Positions 8,824 to 17,168 of a stretch of 61,735 nucleotides of DNA are shown one piece after another (within the stretch, counting starts at the first letter, position 1; each line of letters starts with the position of its first letter). This stretch comes from Variovorax brevis. Its GTDB lineage: Bacteria > Pseudomonadota > Gammaproteobacteria > Burkholderiales > Burkholderiaceae_C. Under the pieces are notes generated by a model. That model saw only the letters and a program-made list of their open reading frames with translations. It was not told the origin of the DNA and searched no databases. The stretch is from contig NZ_JASZYG010000027.1 in the NCBI RefSeq assembly GCF_030317105.1, positions 1 to 61,735 of the forward strand, given 5' to 3'. The position numbers and the translations under genes were made by a program.

Positions 8824-9210
8824 ATGAGTTCGCAGTACTTCCACCGGCTTGAGGACGCTCTGGCTACCCTCACGACAGACCCGGCAACTGCCGGGGACCC
8901 GATCAAACGCACGTTCCTGTTTGACGGGCAGGACCTCTCGTGCAACGTCAACATCCTCAAAGGCAATTCCGATGTCATTCACGTTCAGCCGGATCACGAC
9001 GAGGTCGTGTTGGTCCTGCAAGGCGAGTGTGGTTTCCGGGTCGGCGAGGAGACCCGGCGCGTCAAGGCCGGTGACCTGATGTTCATCCCTCGCGGTACGG
9101 TGCATGGCCCTGTCGTGGACAGCGGGCGTGTTGCACTGCTTTCGGTTTTTGCGCCCTTCTTTGATCGCACGAAGACGAACATCCGGTGGTCGCGGGATGC
9201 GTTTGCTTAG
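8824..9210 (+). CDS. Cupin domain protein
   Basis: Single-domain cupin of 128 aa with no signal peptide. The two cupin motifs are recognisable: VIHVQPDHDEVVLVLQGE, and GDLMFIPRGTVHGP with the C-terminal metal His. AAGGAG precedes the ATG at good spacing. Cupins of this size bind a metal and may be enzymes or sensors; the specific role is unknown. A second, exported cupin follows at 9353. Confidence 0.8.
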   Translation: MSSQYFHRLEDALATLTTDPATAGDPIKRTFLFDGQDLSCNVNILKGNSDVIHVQPDHDEVVLVLQGECGFRVGEETRRVKAGDLMFIPRGTVHGPVVDSGRVALLSVFAPFFDRTKTNIRWSRDAFA

Positions 9211-9352
9211 CGCGCGCCTGGCTGCAAAGGCAGGACCGTCATTGCTGCGCGCGGATTGAAATCCGCCTTGCGATGCCTTGCTCCACCTGCTAGCCTGCCG
9301 GCTGCGTAGAGCCACGAACCAGGGCGCTGGGCGCCTTCATCAGGAGACCTGC

Positions 9353-9850
9353 ATGATTGGATCCAACGCCCATCGGCCCAATTCAGCCTGGCTGGCCATT
9401 GCGACATGTCTTGTCGCGCTCATCGTGAGCGGCACGGTCACCGCCGCCGGCTCGCGCGACGATGCGATCTCCATCGTCGACATGGACAAGCTCCAGTGGA
9501 AGGACTATCCCGGCTTGCCGGGCGTCACCTTCACGGTCGTCAACGGTGACCCGGGCAAAGCGGGGATCTACACGATCCGCGCGAAATTCGCACCCAACAC
9601 GATGAGCCAGCCGCATTGGCATCCGGAGGCGCGCTACGTCACGGTCATCAAGGGCACCTGGTGGACCGGCACCGGGCCGAAGTTCGATCCGCAATCCACC
9701 ACCCCTGTGAAGACAGGCGGATTCGCGGTCCACACGCCGAAGGAAATTCACTACGACGGCGCGAAGGATGAAGAAGTGATTGTGCAAATCACCGGTATCG
9801 GACCGAGCGGCACCATCCCCGTCAATCCGGACGGCACGGACAAGAAATAG
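9353..9850 (+). CDS. Exported cupin domain protein
   Basis: Protein of 165 aa, start chosen at the ATG preceded by CAGGAGACCTGC. Residues 1 to about 35 form a signal peptide (LAIATCLVALIVSGTVTAA). The mature part is a cupin with the metal motif PHWHPEARYVTVIKG and the downstream FAVHTPKEIHYDG. This is the pattern of small periplasmic cupins of unknown substrate that follow other cupin or oxidoreductase genes. It lies 74 nt upstream of the LysR gene on the same strand. Confidence 0.8.
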   Translation: MIGSNAHRPNSAWLAIATCLVALIVSGTVTAAGSRDDAISIVDMDKLQWKDYPGLPGVTFTVVNGDPGKAGIYTIRAKFAPNTMSQPHWHPEARYVTVIKGTWWTGTGPKFDPQSTTPVKTGGFAVHTPKEIHYDGAKDEEVIVQITGIGPSGTIPVNPDGTDKK

Positions 9851-9924
9851 CTCAGGCGCACATCGGGAAAGGATCCTGCCTGCTGGAACGCCGCTGGCAA
9901 GAAGCTTGCGGTCGAGAATCCCGA

Positions 9925-10833
9925 ATGGACCTGAATCTGATCACGTTGTTTGTTGAGATCGTCGAGTGTCACGGCCTGGCCGCGGCAGCGCGCAAGCTCG
10001 ATATGTCCACGTCGAACATGAGCCAGCGACTCAAGGTACTGGAGCGTGAAACAGGAGCGCAACTTGTTCGACGATCGGCGCGAAGTTTCGAGTTGACCGA
10101 AGCGGGTCAGGTGCTCTACGCCAGCGGACGGCGCATGCTGGATGACCTGGACAACGCCCGCGCATGCATCGACATGCTTGGGCACACGCTGACGGGGCGG
10201 ATTCGCATCAGCGTACCCACCGGCATCGGCAGGTTGTTTGTCGGACCCAAGCTGCGCGAATTTGCGCGGATTCATCCGGGAGTCTCGCTGGCAGTCACCT
10301 TCAACAACCGGATCGACGATCTCATTGCTTCCGAGATCGACGTTGCGCTGCGGATCGAGAGGACGCCGCCGCTGGATTCCGTCGCGCGTGAAGCCTGTTC
10401 AATCGACTGGGTGCTTTGCGCATCCGCGGATTATTTTCAGAGACGCGGGCCGATTGACTCCCCCGCGGACCTCGCGTCGCAGACTTTTATCGGGTTGCCG
10501 CCAAGCCAGGAGTCCACGATCGAGCTGAGAAATCGAAATGACGATACGGACGCCCAGCTCGTCCATATCCAGCCCACGCTACAGTCGGCGGACTATCCGT
10601 TCATTCTCGATGCTGTACTGGAAGGCATGGGCATCGGTATTCTTCCGATTTACGCAATTCACGGACCGACTGCGCAAAATCTGCAGCAGGTACTTCCGCA
10701 GTACCGGATCGTCGGTCAGCTCAACAGCCTCTACATCCTGACGCTTCCAAGCCGCTTCCCGTCGCCGGCAAAACGGGCGCTGGTGGAATACCTTGAGAAA
10801 GAATTGAAGGAATACGCCGAGAGCTGGAAATAG
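9925..10833 (+). CDS. LysR family transcriptional regulator
   Basis: Protein of 302 aa with the LysR architecture: winged helix at residues 1-60 (including AAARKLDMSTSNMSQRLKVLE) and a periplasmic-binding-like effector domain from about residue 90. It reads toward the aldehyde dehydrogenase operon, which begins 476 nt downstream. A TTGCAT-GG-ATGCAA dyad in that gap is a candidate operator. Third positions are less G/C-biased than in genes outside 9.9-14.6 kb. The effector is unknown. Confidence 0.9.
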   Translation: MDLNLITLFVEIVECHGLAAAARKLDMSTSNMSQRLKVLERETGAQLVRRSARSFELTEAGQVLYASGRRMLDDLDNARACIDMLGHTLTGRIRISVPTGIGRLFVGPKLREFARIHPGVSLAVTFNNRIDDLIASEIDVALRIERTPPLDSVAREACSIDWVLCASADYFQRRGPIDSPADLASQTFIGLPPSQESTIELRNRNDDTDAQLVHIQPTLQSADYPFILDAVLEGMGIGILPIYAIHGPTAQNLQQVLPQYRIVGQLNSLYILTLPSRFPSPAKRALVEYLEKELKEYAESWK

Positions 10834-11309
10834 GCGTGTTGATTTACGCGATCCTGTATCTCGCGTTTCAATTCGGAGCGTCACCGCATCTTGTCGCGTC
10901 GCAGCTGTCGACGAGGCGGCATCACCATCGCGCGATGGCTGAGGCGTCGTGACGCAATCGATCCTTCAAGCCACTGGTTCAGTCTGATCGACTGGTTGCG
11001 GGCGCGTCTGCCTTCAACACGCCGGATAACACGTCATGTGAGCGCCGGAGTAGGGCGCTCGCGCAGCACCAGTGCACCGTACATGCGCACTCGCCGGCGC
11101 GTCCCATAGATCCCCTTTTTGACCACAGAGTCGGCGGCGCCATGTTAACTGGCAGTGAACGCTGCATCCGTTCCCAATGGCATTGTCGGCCGCCAGGGCC
11201 GCGTCCAGAATAAAGACAACGTTGCATGGATGCAAAAAAATTCAGAAGCCGAGGCGCTGTCTGATTCCATTTTTCCATTCATGTTTTATTGACACAGCGA
11301 GGACACGAG
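10834..11309. other. Intergenic region, 476 nt, with promoter-like 3' end
   Basis: No credible coding frame; short frames on both strands match nothing. The last 100 nt before the aldehyde dehydrogenase are AT-rich (runs of A at 11234-11241 and a TTTTTCCATT stretch) and contain the dyad at 11222-11235, so the operon promoter is probably here. The first 300 nt show nothing I can name. Confidence 0.5.
11222..11235. promoter_or_regulatory. Candidate LysR operator (TTGCAT-GG-ATGCAA dyad)
   Basis: Perfect 6-bp dyad TTGCATGGATGCAA, which also satisfies the T-N11-A rule for LysR sites. It lies 75-88 nt upstream of the aldehyde dehydrogenase start, and the nearest regulator gene is the LysR at 9925-10833. 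Confidence 0.45.
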
Positions 11310-12713
11310 ATGGAATACCAGACGATCAACCCGGCGACCGGAAAATTGATCAAGACGTTCGAAAGTGCAAAGGACCACGACATCGATGCAATTGTCGCGA
11401 CGGCTCATCATGCTTTTGAAAAGGATTGGCGGCATCGGTCGGTCGCGGATCGGGCAAATGTTATCGCGAAGGCAGCGTCCATCCTGCGAGACAAGGAAAA
11501 CGAATATGCGCAGATCATCACGCTGGAAATGGGAAAGAGGCTTGCCGAAGCACTCGCCGAAGTGAGGTTGTCAGCAAATATCCTCGACTATTACGCGCAG
11601 CACGCACACGAGTTCCTTGAGCCCAAACAGTTGCCGGCGGTGTCCGGTGCCAAAGTCCATGTTTATCCGGTTGGCGTCCTGCTGGGTATCGAGCCGTGGA
11701 ATTACCCGTATTACCAGATCGCCCGCGTTGCCGCTCCGCAGCTCATGGTTGGCAATGTACTCATCTTGAAGCATGCCGAAAACGTGCCGCAATGTGCGCT
11801 GGCCTTTGCTCGACTGTTTGAAGAAGCGGGTGCACCGGCGGGTGTCTACACCAACGTTTTCGCGTCGATCGACCAGACCGGGAGGATCATCGACGATTCC
11901 CGCGTGCGTGGCGTAACGCTCACGGGCAGTGAAAGAGCCGGCGCCGCAGTTGCCGAGCGGGCCGGGCGCAATCTGAAAAAGGTCGTACTCGAATTGGGTG
12001 GCAGCGACGCGATGATCGTCCTGGAGGACGCACCACTTGAATGGGCCATCAATACCGCATTGATTGGACGCACCCTGAATTGCGGACAGGTTTGCGTTGG
12101 CTCGAAACGCATCATCGTTGTCGGCAAACGGCGCGGCGAGGAATTCCTCAGCGGCTTCAAGAAGGCCATGGCCGCCCTTCAGGCTGGCGACCCTGCGGAC
12201 GCAAAAACGACGCTCGGGCCGATTTCGTCAGAGAAAGCGCTCGGCCACCTCCTTGACCAGATCCAGCGCGCCGTGGGCTCCGGCGCAGCAATCGAGACTG
12301 GCGGCCATCGCATCGATCGGGAAGGGTTCTTTATTGAACCCACGATCCTCAGCAACGTCAGCACGAGCAACCCGATCTATCGGGAAGAGTTCTTCGGTCC
12401 CGTCGCTTCTTTCTTCGTTGTCGAAAATGAAGAAGAAGCCATTCAGCTCGCAAACGATTCGCCCTATGGGCTGGGAGGCTCTGTCATGACCGCCGATCTT
12501 GCGCGCGGCGAGCAGATTGCAGGGCGTATTGACAGCGGCATGGTGTTCGTCAATCGACCGTTTTCGACCATTCCCCAGCTGCCATTTGGCGGTGTCAAGA
12601 ATTCTGGATTCGGAAGGGAACTGTCAATGGCCGGCTTCGAGGAATTCGTCAACAAGAAACTGATCACGACGGACCCGGCGGGCACGTCGCCCTTGAAGCC
12701 CAAGGGAAGCTGA
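11310..12713 (+). CDS. NAD(P)-dependent aldehyde dehydrogenase (succinate-semialdehyde dehydrogenase type)
   Basis: Protein of 467 aa of the ALDH superfamily. The start is the ATG preceded by GAGG at 11298; an upstream in-frame TTG is less likely. Key residues are all present: Asn131 in EPWNYPYYQ, Glu228 in VVLELGGSDA and nucleophile Cys262 in GQVCVGSKR. FGGVKNSGFGRE is near the C-terminus. The short length and IEPWNYPYYQ resemble GabD/Sad-type semialdehyde dehydrogenases. In this cluster it would oxidise an aldehyde, perhaps a semialdehyde, to the acid that the CoA-transferase then activates. The substrate is inference. Confidence 0.92.
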   Translation: MEYQTINPATGKLIKTFESAKDHDIDAIVATAHHAFEKDWRHRSVADRANVIAKAASILRDKENEYAQIITLEMGKRLAEALAEVRLSANILDYYAQHAHEFLEPKQLPAVSGAKVHVYPVGVLLGIEPWNYPYYQIARVAAPQLMVGNVLILKHAENVPQCALAFARLFEEAGAPAGVYTNVFASIDQTGRIIDDSRVRGVTLTGSERAGAAVAERAGRNLKKVVLELGGSDAMIVLEDAPLEWAINTALIGRTLNCGQVCVGSKRIIVVGKRRGEEFLSGFKKAMAALQAGDPADAKTTLGPISSEKALGHLLDQIQRAVGSGAAIETGGHRIDREGFFIEPTILSNVSTSNPIYREEFFGPVASFFVVENEEEAIQLANDSPYGLGGSVMTADLARGEQIAGRIDSGMVFVNRPFSTIPQLPFGGVKNSGFGRELSMAGFEEFVNKKLITTDPAGTSPLKPKGS

Positions 12714-12842
12714 CAAGCAGCCGCATCCGCCTCCCAAGATTCCTGCACTTCCGTAAGCATCAATTCAATCGGGTAGCCGGTCCCTGGGGCTACCGCTATC
12801 GCCGCCTCGAGCACGTCAATCTTTGAACCAAGGAGACCCAAA

Positions 12843-13274
12843 ATGCCTTTGTGGAATATCTATCACCCAGTCGGCGCCTACACGGCAGATGACAAACAGG
12901 AGATGGCGAGACGCATCACCGACATCTACATCATTCCGCGCTTCTACGTCGGCGTTCTGTTTCACGAACAGCCGAAAGACTGCTTCTTCATGGGAGCAGT
13001 GCCGCGAGACGATTTTGTCAGGATCAGATTGGATCAATTCGCCAGGCATATCTCCAAGGATGCCGAGTGGACACAGTCCTGGCTGCGCAAAGCAAATGCC
13101 GCGATTGCACCCTTTGTGCAGGATCGAGGCTATCACTACGAGTTGCATGTCGGCGAAACACCGCGCGAGCTTTGGCTGATCGACAGCATTCGGCCACCTC
13201 GACCCGATACGGTCGCCGAGAAAAGATGGAAGCTTGAAAACCGGGCGTCTCCATTCGACCCGAGCGAAGGCTGA
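12843..13274 (+). CDS. Tautomerase superfamily protein (cis-CaaD-like)
   Basis: Protein of 143 aa beginning MPLWNIYHP, so that Pro becomes residue 1 after Met removal, the catalytic residue of the tautomerase superfamily. The length and FHEQPKDCFFMGAVP resemble cis-3-chloroacrylic acid dehalogenase and its fungal/bacterial relatives. Arg60, Arg62 and Arg68 and Glu105 (GETPREL) are candidates for the Arg and Glu residues used there. AAGGAG precedes the ATG. Such enzymes tautomerise or hydrate unsaturated acids, including hydrolytic dehalogenation to malonate semialdehyde. The link to the upstream aldehyde dehydrogenase is suggestive only. Confidence 0.75.
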   Translation: MPLWNIYHPVGAYTADDKQEMARRITDIYIIPRFYVGVLFHEQPKDCFFMGAVPRDDFVRIRLDQFARHISKDAEWTQSWLRKANAAIAPFVQDRGYHYELHVGETPRELWLIDSIRPPRPDTVAEKRWKLENRASPFDPSEG

Positions 13275-13318
13275 TGGCTGCTCGTTTCCCTTGAGATCTT
13301 CGCTTTGGATTTTTCCTC

Positions 13319-13978
13319 ATGCTCAACAAGATTCTGCAAACATGCGCCGCCGCGCTGGAAGACGTCAAGGATGGTGCAACCATCATGATCAGCGGCTTTG
13401 GGCGAGCTGGCCTTCCATTTCAACTTGTTGACGCGCTGGTTGCGCAGGGTGCACGCGATCTGACCATCATCAGCAATAACTCTGGAACCGACGATTCAGG
13501 ATTTGGTGCACTGATCCGGAACAAGCGTGTAAGAAAGCTCATTTGTTCCTTTCCGCGCTTGGCCGGCGCAAGCTTGTTTGACGCGGCTTACCGGGCGGGC
13601 GAAGTGGAACTTGAAGTGGTTCCACAAGGCACTTTGGCGGAACGCATGCGGGCGGCGGGCGCCGGAATCGGCGGCTTTTATACCCCGACAGGCCATGGAA
13701 CCCAACTCGCTGAAGAAAAAGAATCCCGCAGCATCGATGGCAAGAATTACGTCTTCGAATTGCCGCTGAAGGCCGACTATGCGCTCGTGAAGGCTCATCG
13801 CGCCGACCGATGGGGCAACATGACCTACAGGATGTCTGGTCGCAATTTTGGCCCCGTGATGGCCAGCGCGGCGACGATTTCAATCGCGCAAGTCAGCGAA
13901 ATCGTCCCACTCGGTGCCCTGGATCCAGAGGCCGTCGTGACCCCGGGAATTTTTGTGCAACGCGTGGTGCAGGTTTAG
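13319..13978 (+). CDS. 3-oxoacid CoA-transferase, subunit A
   Basis: Protein of 219 aa of CoA-transferase family I, alpha subunit. The glycine-rich GFGRAGLPFQLVDAL is near the N-terminus, and GGFYTPTGHGTQLAEEKE is mid-protein as in ScoA/PcaI/AtoD-type subunits. It forms a pair with the beta subunit 11 nt downstream. The transferase moves CoA between acids (succinyl-CoA or acetyl-CoA as donor) and would activate the acid made by this cluster. The 3-oxoadipate versus acetoacetate choice cannot be read from the sequence. Confidence 0.9.
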   Translation: MLNKILQTCAAALEDVKDGATIMISGFGRAGLPFQLVDALVAQGARDLTIISNNSGTDDSGFGALIRNKRVRKLICSFPRLAGASLFDAAYRAGEVELEVVPQGTLAERMRAAGAGIGGFYTPTGHGTQLAEEKESRSIDGKNYVFELPLKADYALVKAHRADRWGNMTYRMSGRNFGPVMASAATISIAQVSEIVPLGALDPEAVVTPGIFVQRVVQV

Positions 13979-13989
13979 AGGTCGCGGAA

Positions 13990-14637
13990 ATGAAAAAACT
14001 GACACGGATCGAAATGGCCCGGCGAGTCGCGCGCGACATCCCGGAAGGCGCATACGTCAACCTGGGCATTGGCGTACCGACGCTGGTGGCCAATCATCTG
14101 GACCCGCATCGGGAAATCATCTTGCACAGCGAGAACGGCATCCTCGGCATGGGAGCCGCAGCAGCGCCCGGCGAAGACGACGAGGACCTGATCAACGCAG
14201 GAAAGGAGCCGGTCACGCTCCTTCCCGGAGGCGCGTTCTTTCACCATGCCGATTCGTTCTCAATGGTCCGCGGCGGGCATCTGGACTACTGCGTCCTGGG
14301 CGCGTTCCAGGTGTCGGTCAATGGCGACCTGGCGAATTGGCACACCGGGCAAGCCGACGCCATTCCAGCGGTTGGCGGTGCGATGGATCTCGCGTCGGGC
14401 GCAAAAGATGTCTACGTGATGATGGAGCATCTGACCAGGCAGGGCGAAAGCAAGATCGTCGAACGGTGCTCCTATCCCGTCACGGGGATGGGCTGCGTGA
14501 GCAGGATCTATACCGATCTGGCCGTCATCGACGTCACGCCGTCGGGCCTGGAGGTCACTGAAATCTGCGCGGACATATCGTTCGACGAGCTCTGCCAATT
14601 GACGGGCGTCCCGTTGCTTCGGGGAGCAGCCGCATGA
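13990..14637 (+). CDS. 3-oxoacid CoA-transferase, subunit B
   Basis: Protein of 215 aa, start at the ATG for MKKLTRIEMARRVARDI. The catalytic glutamate is Glu48 in the SENG motif (ILHSENGILGMG). PGGAFFHHADSFSMVRGGH and GAKDVYVMMEHLT are standard for subunit B. With the alpha subunit 11 nt upstream it makes a complete family I transferase. The next gene starts 100 nt downstream, after which the codon use becomes more G/C-biased. Confidence 0.92.
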   Translation: MKKLTRIEMARRVARDIPEGAYVNLGIGVPTLVANHLDPHREIILHSENGILGMGAAAAPGEDDEDLINAGKEPVTLLPGGAFFHHADSFSMVRGGHLDYCVLGAFQVSVNGDLANWHTGQADAIPAVGGAMDLASGAKDVYVMMEHLTRQGESKIVERCSYPVTGMGCVSRIYTDLAVIDVTPSGLEVTEICADISFDELCQLTGVPLLRGAAA

Positions 14638-14737
14638 ACTCAACCTGCATGCGCGGCTGACGCCCCGCATTCACTTCAAGGGGACTTCGCCAGGTCCCAA
14701 TTCCACGACCCCCTTTTGCCAGATACATGGAGCAAGC

Positions 14738-15514
14738 ATGAGCGAACCTGTCGTTATTTGTGAGATGAAAGACCGCGTGACCGTGCTGACGATGAATTTT
14801 CGTCCGCACAACCTCATGGGTCCAACGATGTACCGCGCGCTACTCGAGGAATTCGACGCGGCGGTCAAGCGCGGTTCCCGCGCCATCCTGTTGCGCAGCG
14901 GATTGCGGCATTTCTCGGCAGGCGCCGAGGTGTCGCTGTTCCCGGATCGCGTTGCGCGGCAGGGCAAGGGGCTGGTCGATCCGCTCGAAGTGCTGCGCGC
15001 GTTCGAGACGCTGCCCGTTCCGATCGTCGCCGCCGTCAATGGCACCTGCCTCGGTGGCGGCTTCGAAGTGGTGCTCGCATGCGACTACAGCGTGGTCGCC
15101 GAATCAGCCAAGTTGGGTTCGGTCGAAGTCGCGCTCGGCCTCCATCCCTTGCTTGGCGGCGTCCAGCGCCAAGTGGTGCGGGCGGGACCGGCTCGCGCCA
15201 AGGAGATGTCGATGCTCGGCCGCCGCTATGACGCGGCAACGCTTGAACGCTGGGGCCTGATCAACCTGGTGGTGCCCGACGACAAGCTCGACGAGGTTTC
15301 GCTGTCGGTCGCTCAGGAACTGGCCGCCGGCCCGACCGTTGCACATGGCGCAACGAAGCAACTGGTGCGCATCGCGCTCGACGAAGGCCTGAACGCCGCC
15401 GACGAAGCGATGTTCGAACTGCAAAAACCGATCTGGGCGTCGCAAGACCTCCAGCGGGGGCTCGAAGTCTTCGGCAAGACGGGCCCCGGCACGGCTGAAT
15501 TCGAAGGGAACTGA
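14738..15514 (+). CDS. Enoyl-CoA hydratase/isomerase family protein
   Basis: Crotonase of 258 aa, with GGAG before the ATG. Both catalytic glutamates of hydratases are at their expected sites: Glu110 in GGGFE and Glu130 in LGSVEV. It is thus the crotonase of the 11.3-18.8 kb cluster best equipped to hydrate a 2-enoyl-CoA. The stop codon is one base from the start of the CaiB-type CoA-transferase, indicating one transcript. A related decarboxylase or dehalogenase activity within the superfamily cannot be excluded. Confidence 0.9.
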   Translation: MSEPVVICEMKDRVTVLTMNFRPHNLMGPTMYRALLEEFDAAVKRGSRAILLRSGLRHFSAGAEVSLFPDRVARQGKGLVDPLEVLRAFETLPVPIVAAVNGTCLGGGFEVVLACDYSVVAESAKLGSVEVALGLHPLLGGVQRQVVRAGPARAKEMSMLGRRYDAATLERWGLINLVVPDDKLDEVSLSVAQELAAGPTVAHGATKQLVRIALDEGLNAADEAMFELQKPIWASQDLQRGLEVFGKTGPGTAEFEGN

Positions 15515-15515
15515 C

Positions 15516-16820
15516 ATGACTGCACCGTTGGACGGACTCAAGGTCGTCGACTTCTCGCGGGTGTTGGCCGGCCCGCTCTGTGCACGCACGCTCGCCGATC
15601 TCGGCGCCGACGTGATCAAGATCGAGCCGCCGCGTCCGGACGTGTCGCGCAGCGCATTCCCGAACAAGGACGGCATGTCGGGCTATTACGCGCAACAGAA
15701 CAGCGGCAAGCGCAACATCAGCATTGACTTGAACGTGGGGAACGCCCGCGAGCTGGTGCTGCGCCTTTGCGATGAGGCCGACATCATCGTTGAGAACTTT
15801 CGTGCGGGCACGCTCAAGTCATTTGGCCTTGACTACGAAACGCTCAACCAGCGCAATCCGAAGCTGGTCTATGTGTCCATCACGGGCTACGGCCAGCGAG
15901 GGCCGTGGGCGTCGCGCATGGCCTATGCCCCCACGGTGCAAGCCGAAGCCGGCTTCACGCACAACACGATGCAGCATTTCGAGGGTATCGATGCTGGCCG
16001 TAAATGGACAGATCCGCTGTCGCACGCAGATGTCTACGCGGGCCTGCAGGCAACCATTGCCGTCCTCGCCGCGGTGCGCAAGCGCGAAGTGACTGGCCGG
16101 GGCCAGTACATCGACGTCGCGATGGCTGCCGTGATGCTGTCGATCAACGAGCGCACGCACCTTGATCTCGCGGGTATCGATACCGGCGCGGAGCCAGGCG
16201 TGCTCGGCGCAACCGAAGGCCCGCACTTCGTCGGGCCGGGGGGCGAGGCGTTTGTCGCGGCGCAGAGCATCGTCGGCAGCAACACGTTTCCGAACTATCT
16301 GCGCGCGATGCGCCGCATGGACCTTGCGCGCGATCCGCGCTTCAGTACCGCTGAGCGGCGTTTGCAGAACTACGACGCACTGCATGCGGAGATCCAGAAA
16401 TGGATGCTGTCCTTCCGCGACCTGAAGACGCTCGATGCGCAGCTCGACGAAGCGAAGATCGCGATCGGCCAGATCCGCTCGCTGAAGGAACTCGCCGAGA
16501 CCGACTGGGCGAAGCAGTGGGGCGCCGTGCAGGAAGTCCCCGACCGGCGAGGTGGTTCGTATCTCATCCACGGCTATCCGTGGCGGTTCTCAGACGACGA
16601 ACTCGGCCCGCGCAGCGCGCCGGCGTTTCGCGGTGAACACAACGAACAGGTGTTCCGCGGCCTGGGCTTGTCGGAGAGCGAAGTGCGCGCAGCCGTTGAT
16701 GCGGGCGTCCTCGTCGGCGGTGTGCCTGACTCGGTGAAGAACGCGCCATCGACAGCGCCGGCCGCGCCGGCCGCGTCGCCGGCGCAGGTGCAGGACCTCG
16801 TCGAGACGATTCAAGGGTAG
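15516..16820 (+). CDS. CaiB/BaiF family (class III) CoA-transferase
   Basis: Protein of 434 aa of CoA-transferase family III. The N-terminal Rossmann-like segment reads VVDFSRVLAGPLC and ADLGADVIKIEPP. Asp172 in SHADVYAG sits where the aspartate that forms the acyl-enzyme anhydride is found. A tail of about 20 residues rich in Ala and Pro closes the protein and is probably disordered. It is the second CoA-transferase in the cluster after the two-subunit family I enzyme, so the pathway may activate two acids or recycle CoA between substrate and product. Confidence 0.92.
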   Translation: MTAPLDGLKVVDFSRVLAGPLCARTLADLGADVIKIEPPRPDVSRSAFPNKDGMSGYYAQQNSGKRNISIDLNVGNARELVLRLCDEADIIVENFRAGTLKSFGLDYETLNQRNPKLVYVSITGYGQRGPWASRMAYAPTVQAEAGFTHNTMQHFEGIDAGRKWTDPLSHADVYAGLQATIAVLAAVRKREVTGRGQYIDVAMAAVMLSINERTHLDLAGIDTGAEPGVLGATEGPHFVGPGGEAFVAAQSIVGSNTFPNYLRAMRRMDLARDPRFSTAERRLQNYDALHAEIQKWMLSFRDLKTLDAQLDEAKIAIGQIRSLKELAETDWAKQWGAVQEVPDRRGGSYLIHGYPWRFSDDELGPRSAPAFRGEHNEQVFRGLGLSESEVRAAVDAGVLVGGVPDSVKNAPSTAPAAPAASPAQVQDLVETIQG

Positions 16821-16853
16821 GGCCCCGACCACACCACCCAGGAGACCATCCTC

Positions 16854-17168
16854 ATGTCCCATGCAGCCACCGTCGAGCGCATTCGACGCCATCCCAGGTT
16901 CGCCGAGCTCGTCGGCCGGCGCGCACGCCTGTCGTGGACCCTTGTCGTGCTGACGCTCGCGGCCTACTTCGGCTTGGCCGTCCTCGTGGCCTTTCGTCCC
17001 GGGTTGCTCAGGCAGCCGCTGGGCGAGGGCGCGCTGACCAACGTCGGCATCGTCCATGCGACTGCCGTGATCCTCGTCGGCTGGGTCCTGACCTGGCTGT
17101 ACGTGCGGCGCACCAACGGCGCCTTCGACGACATCAACAACGACATCCTCGAGGAGGCCACGAAATGA
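16854..17168 (+). CDS. DUF485 domain inner-membrane protein (ActP partner)
   Basis: Protein of 104 aa with two transmembrane segments (about residues 27-47 and 62-84). The family pattern HPRFAELVGRRARLSWTLVV precedes the first, and a soluble tail TNGAFDDINNDILEE closes it. DUF485 proteins are encoded directly before ActP-type acetate/organic acid symporters. Here the stop overlaps the symporter start (ATGA), as expected. Its molecular role in transport is not established. Confidence 0.92.
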   Translation: MSHAATVERIRRHPRFAELVGRRARLSWTLVVLTLAAYFGLAVLVAFRPGLLRQPLGEGALTNVGIVHATAVILVGWVLTWLYVRRTNGAFDDINNDILEEATK

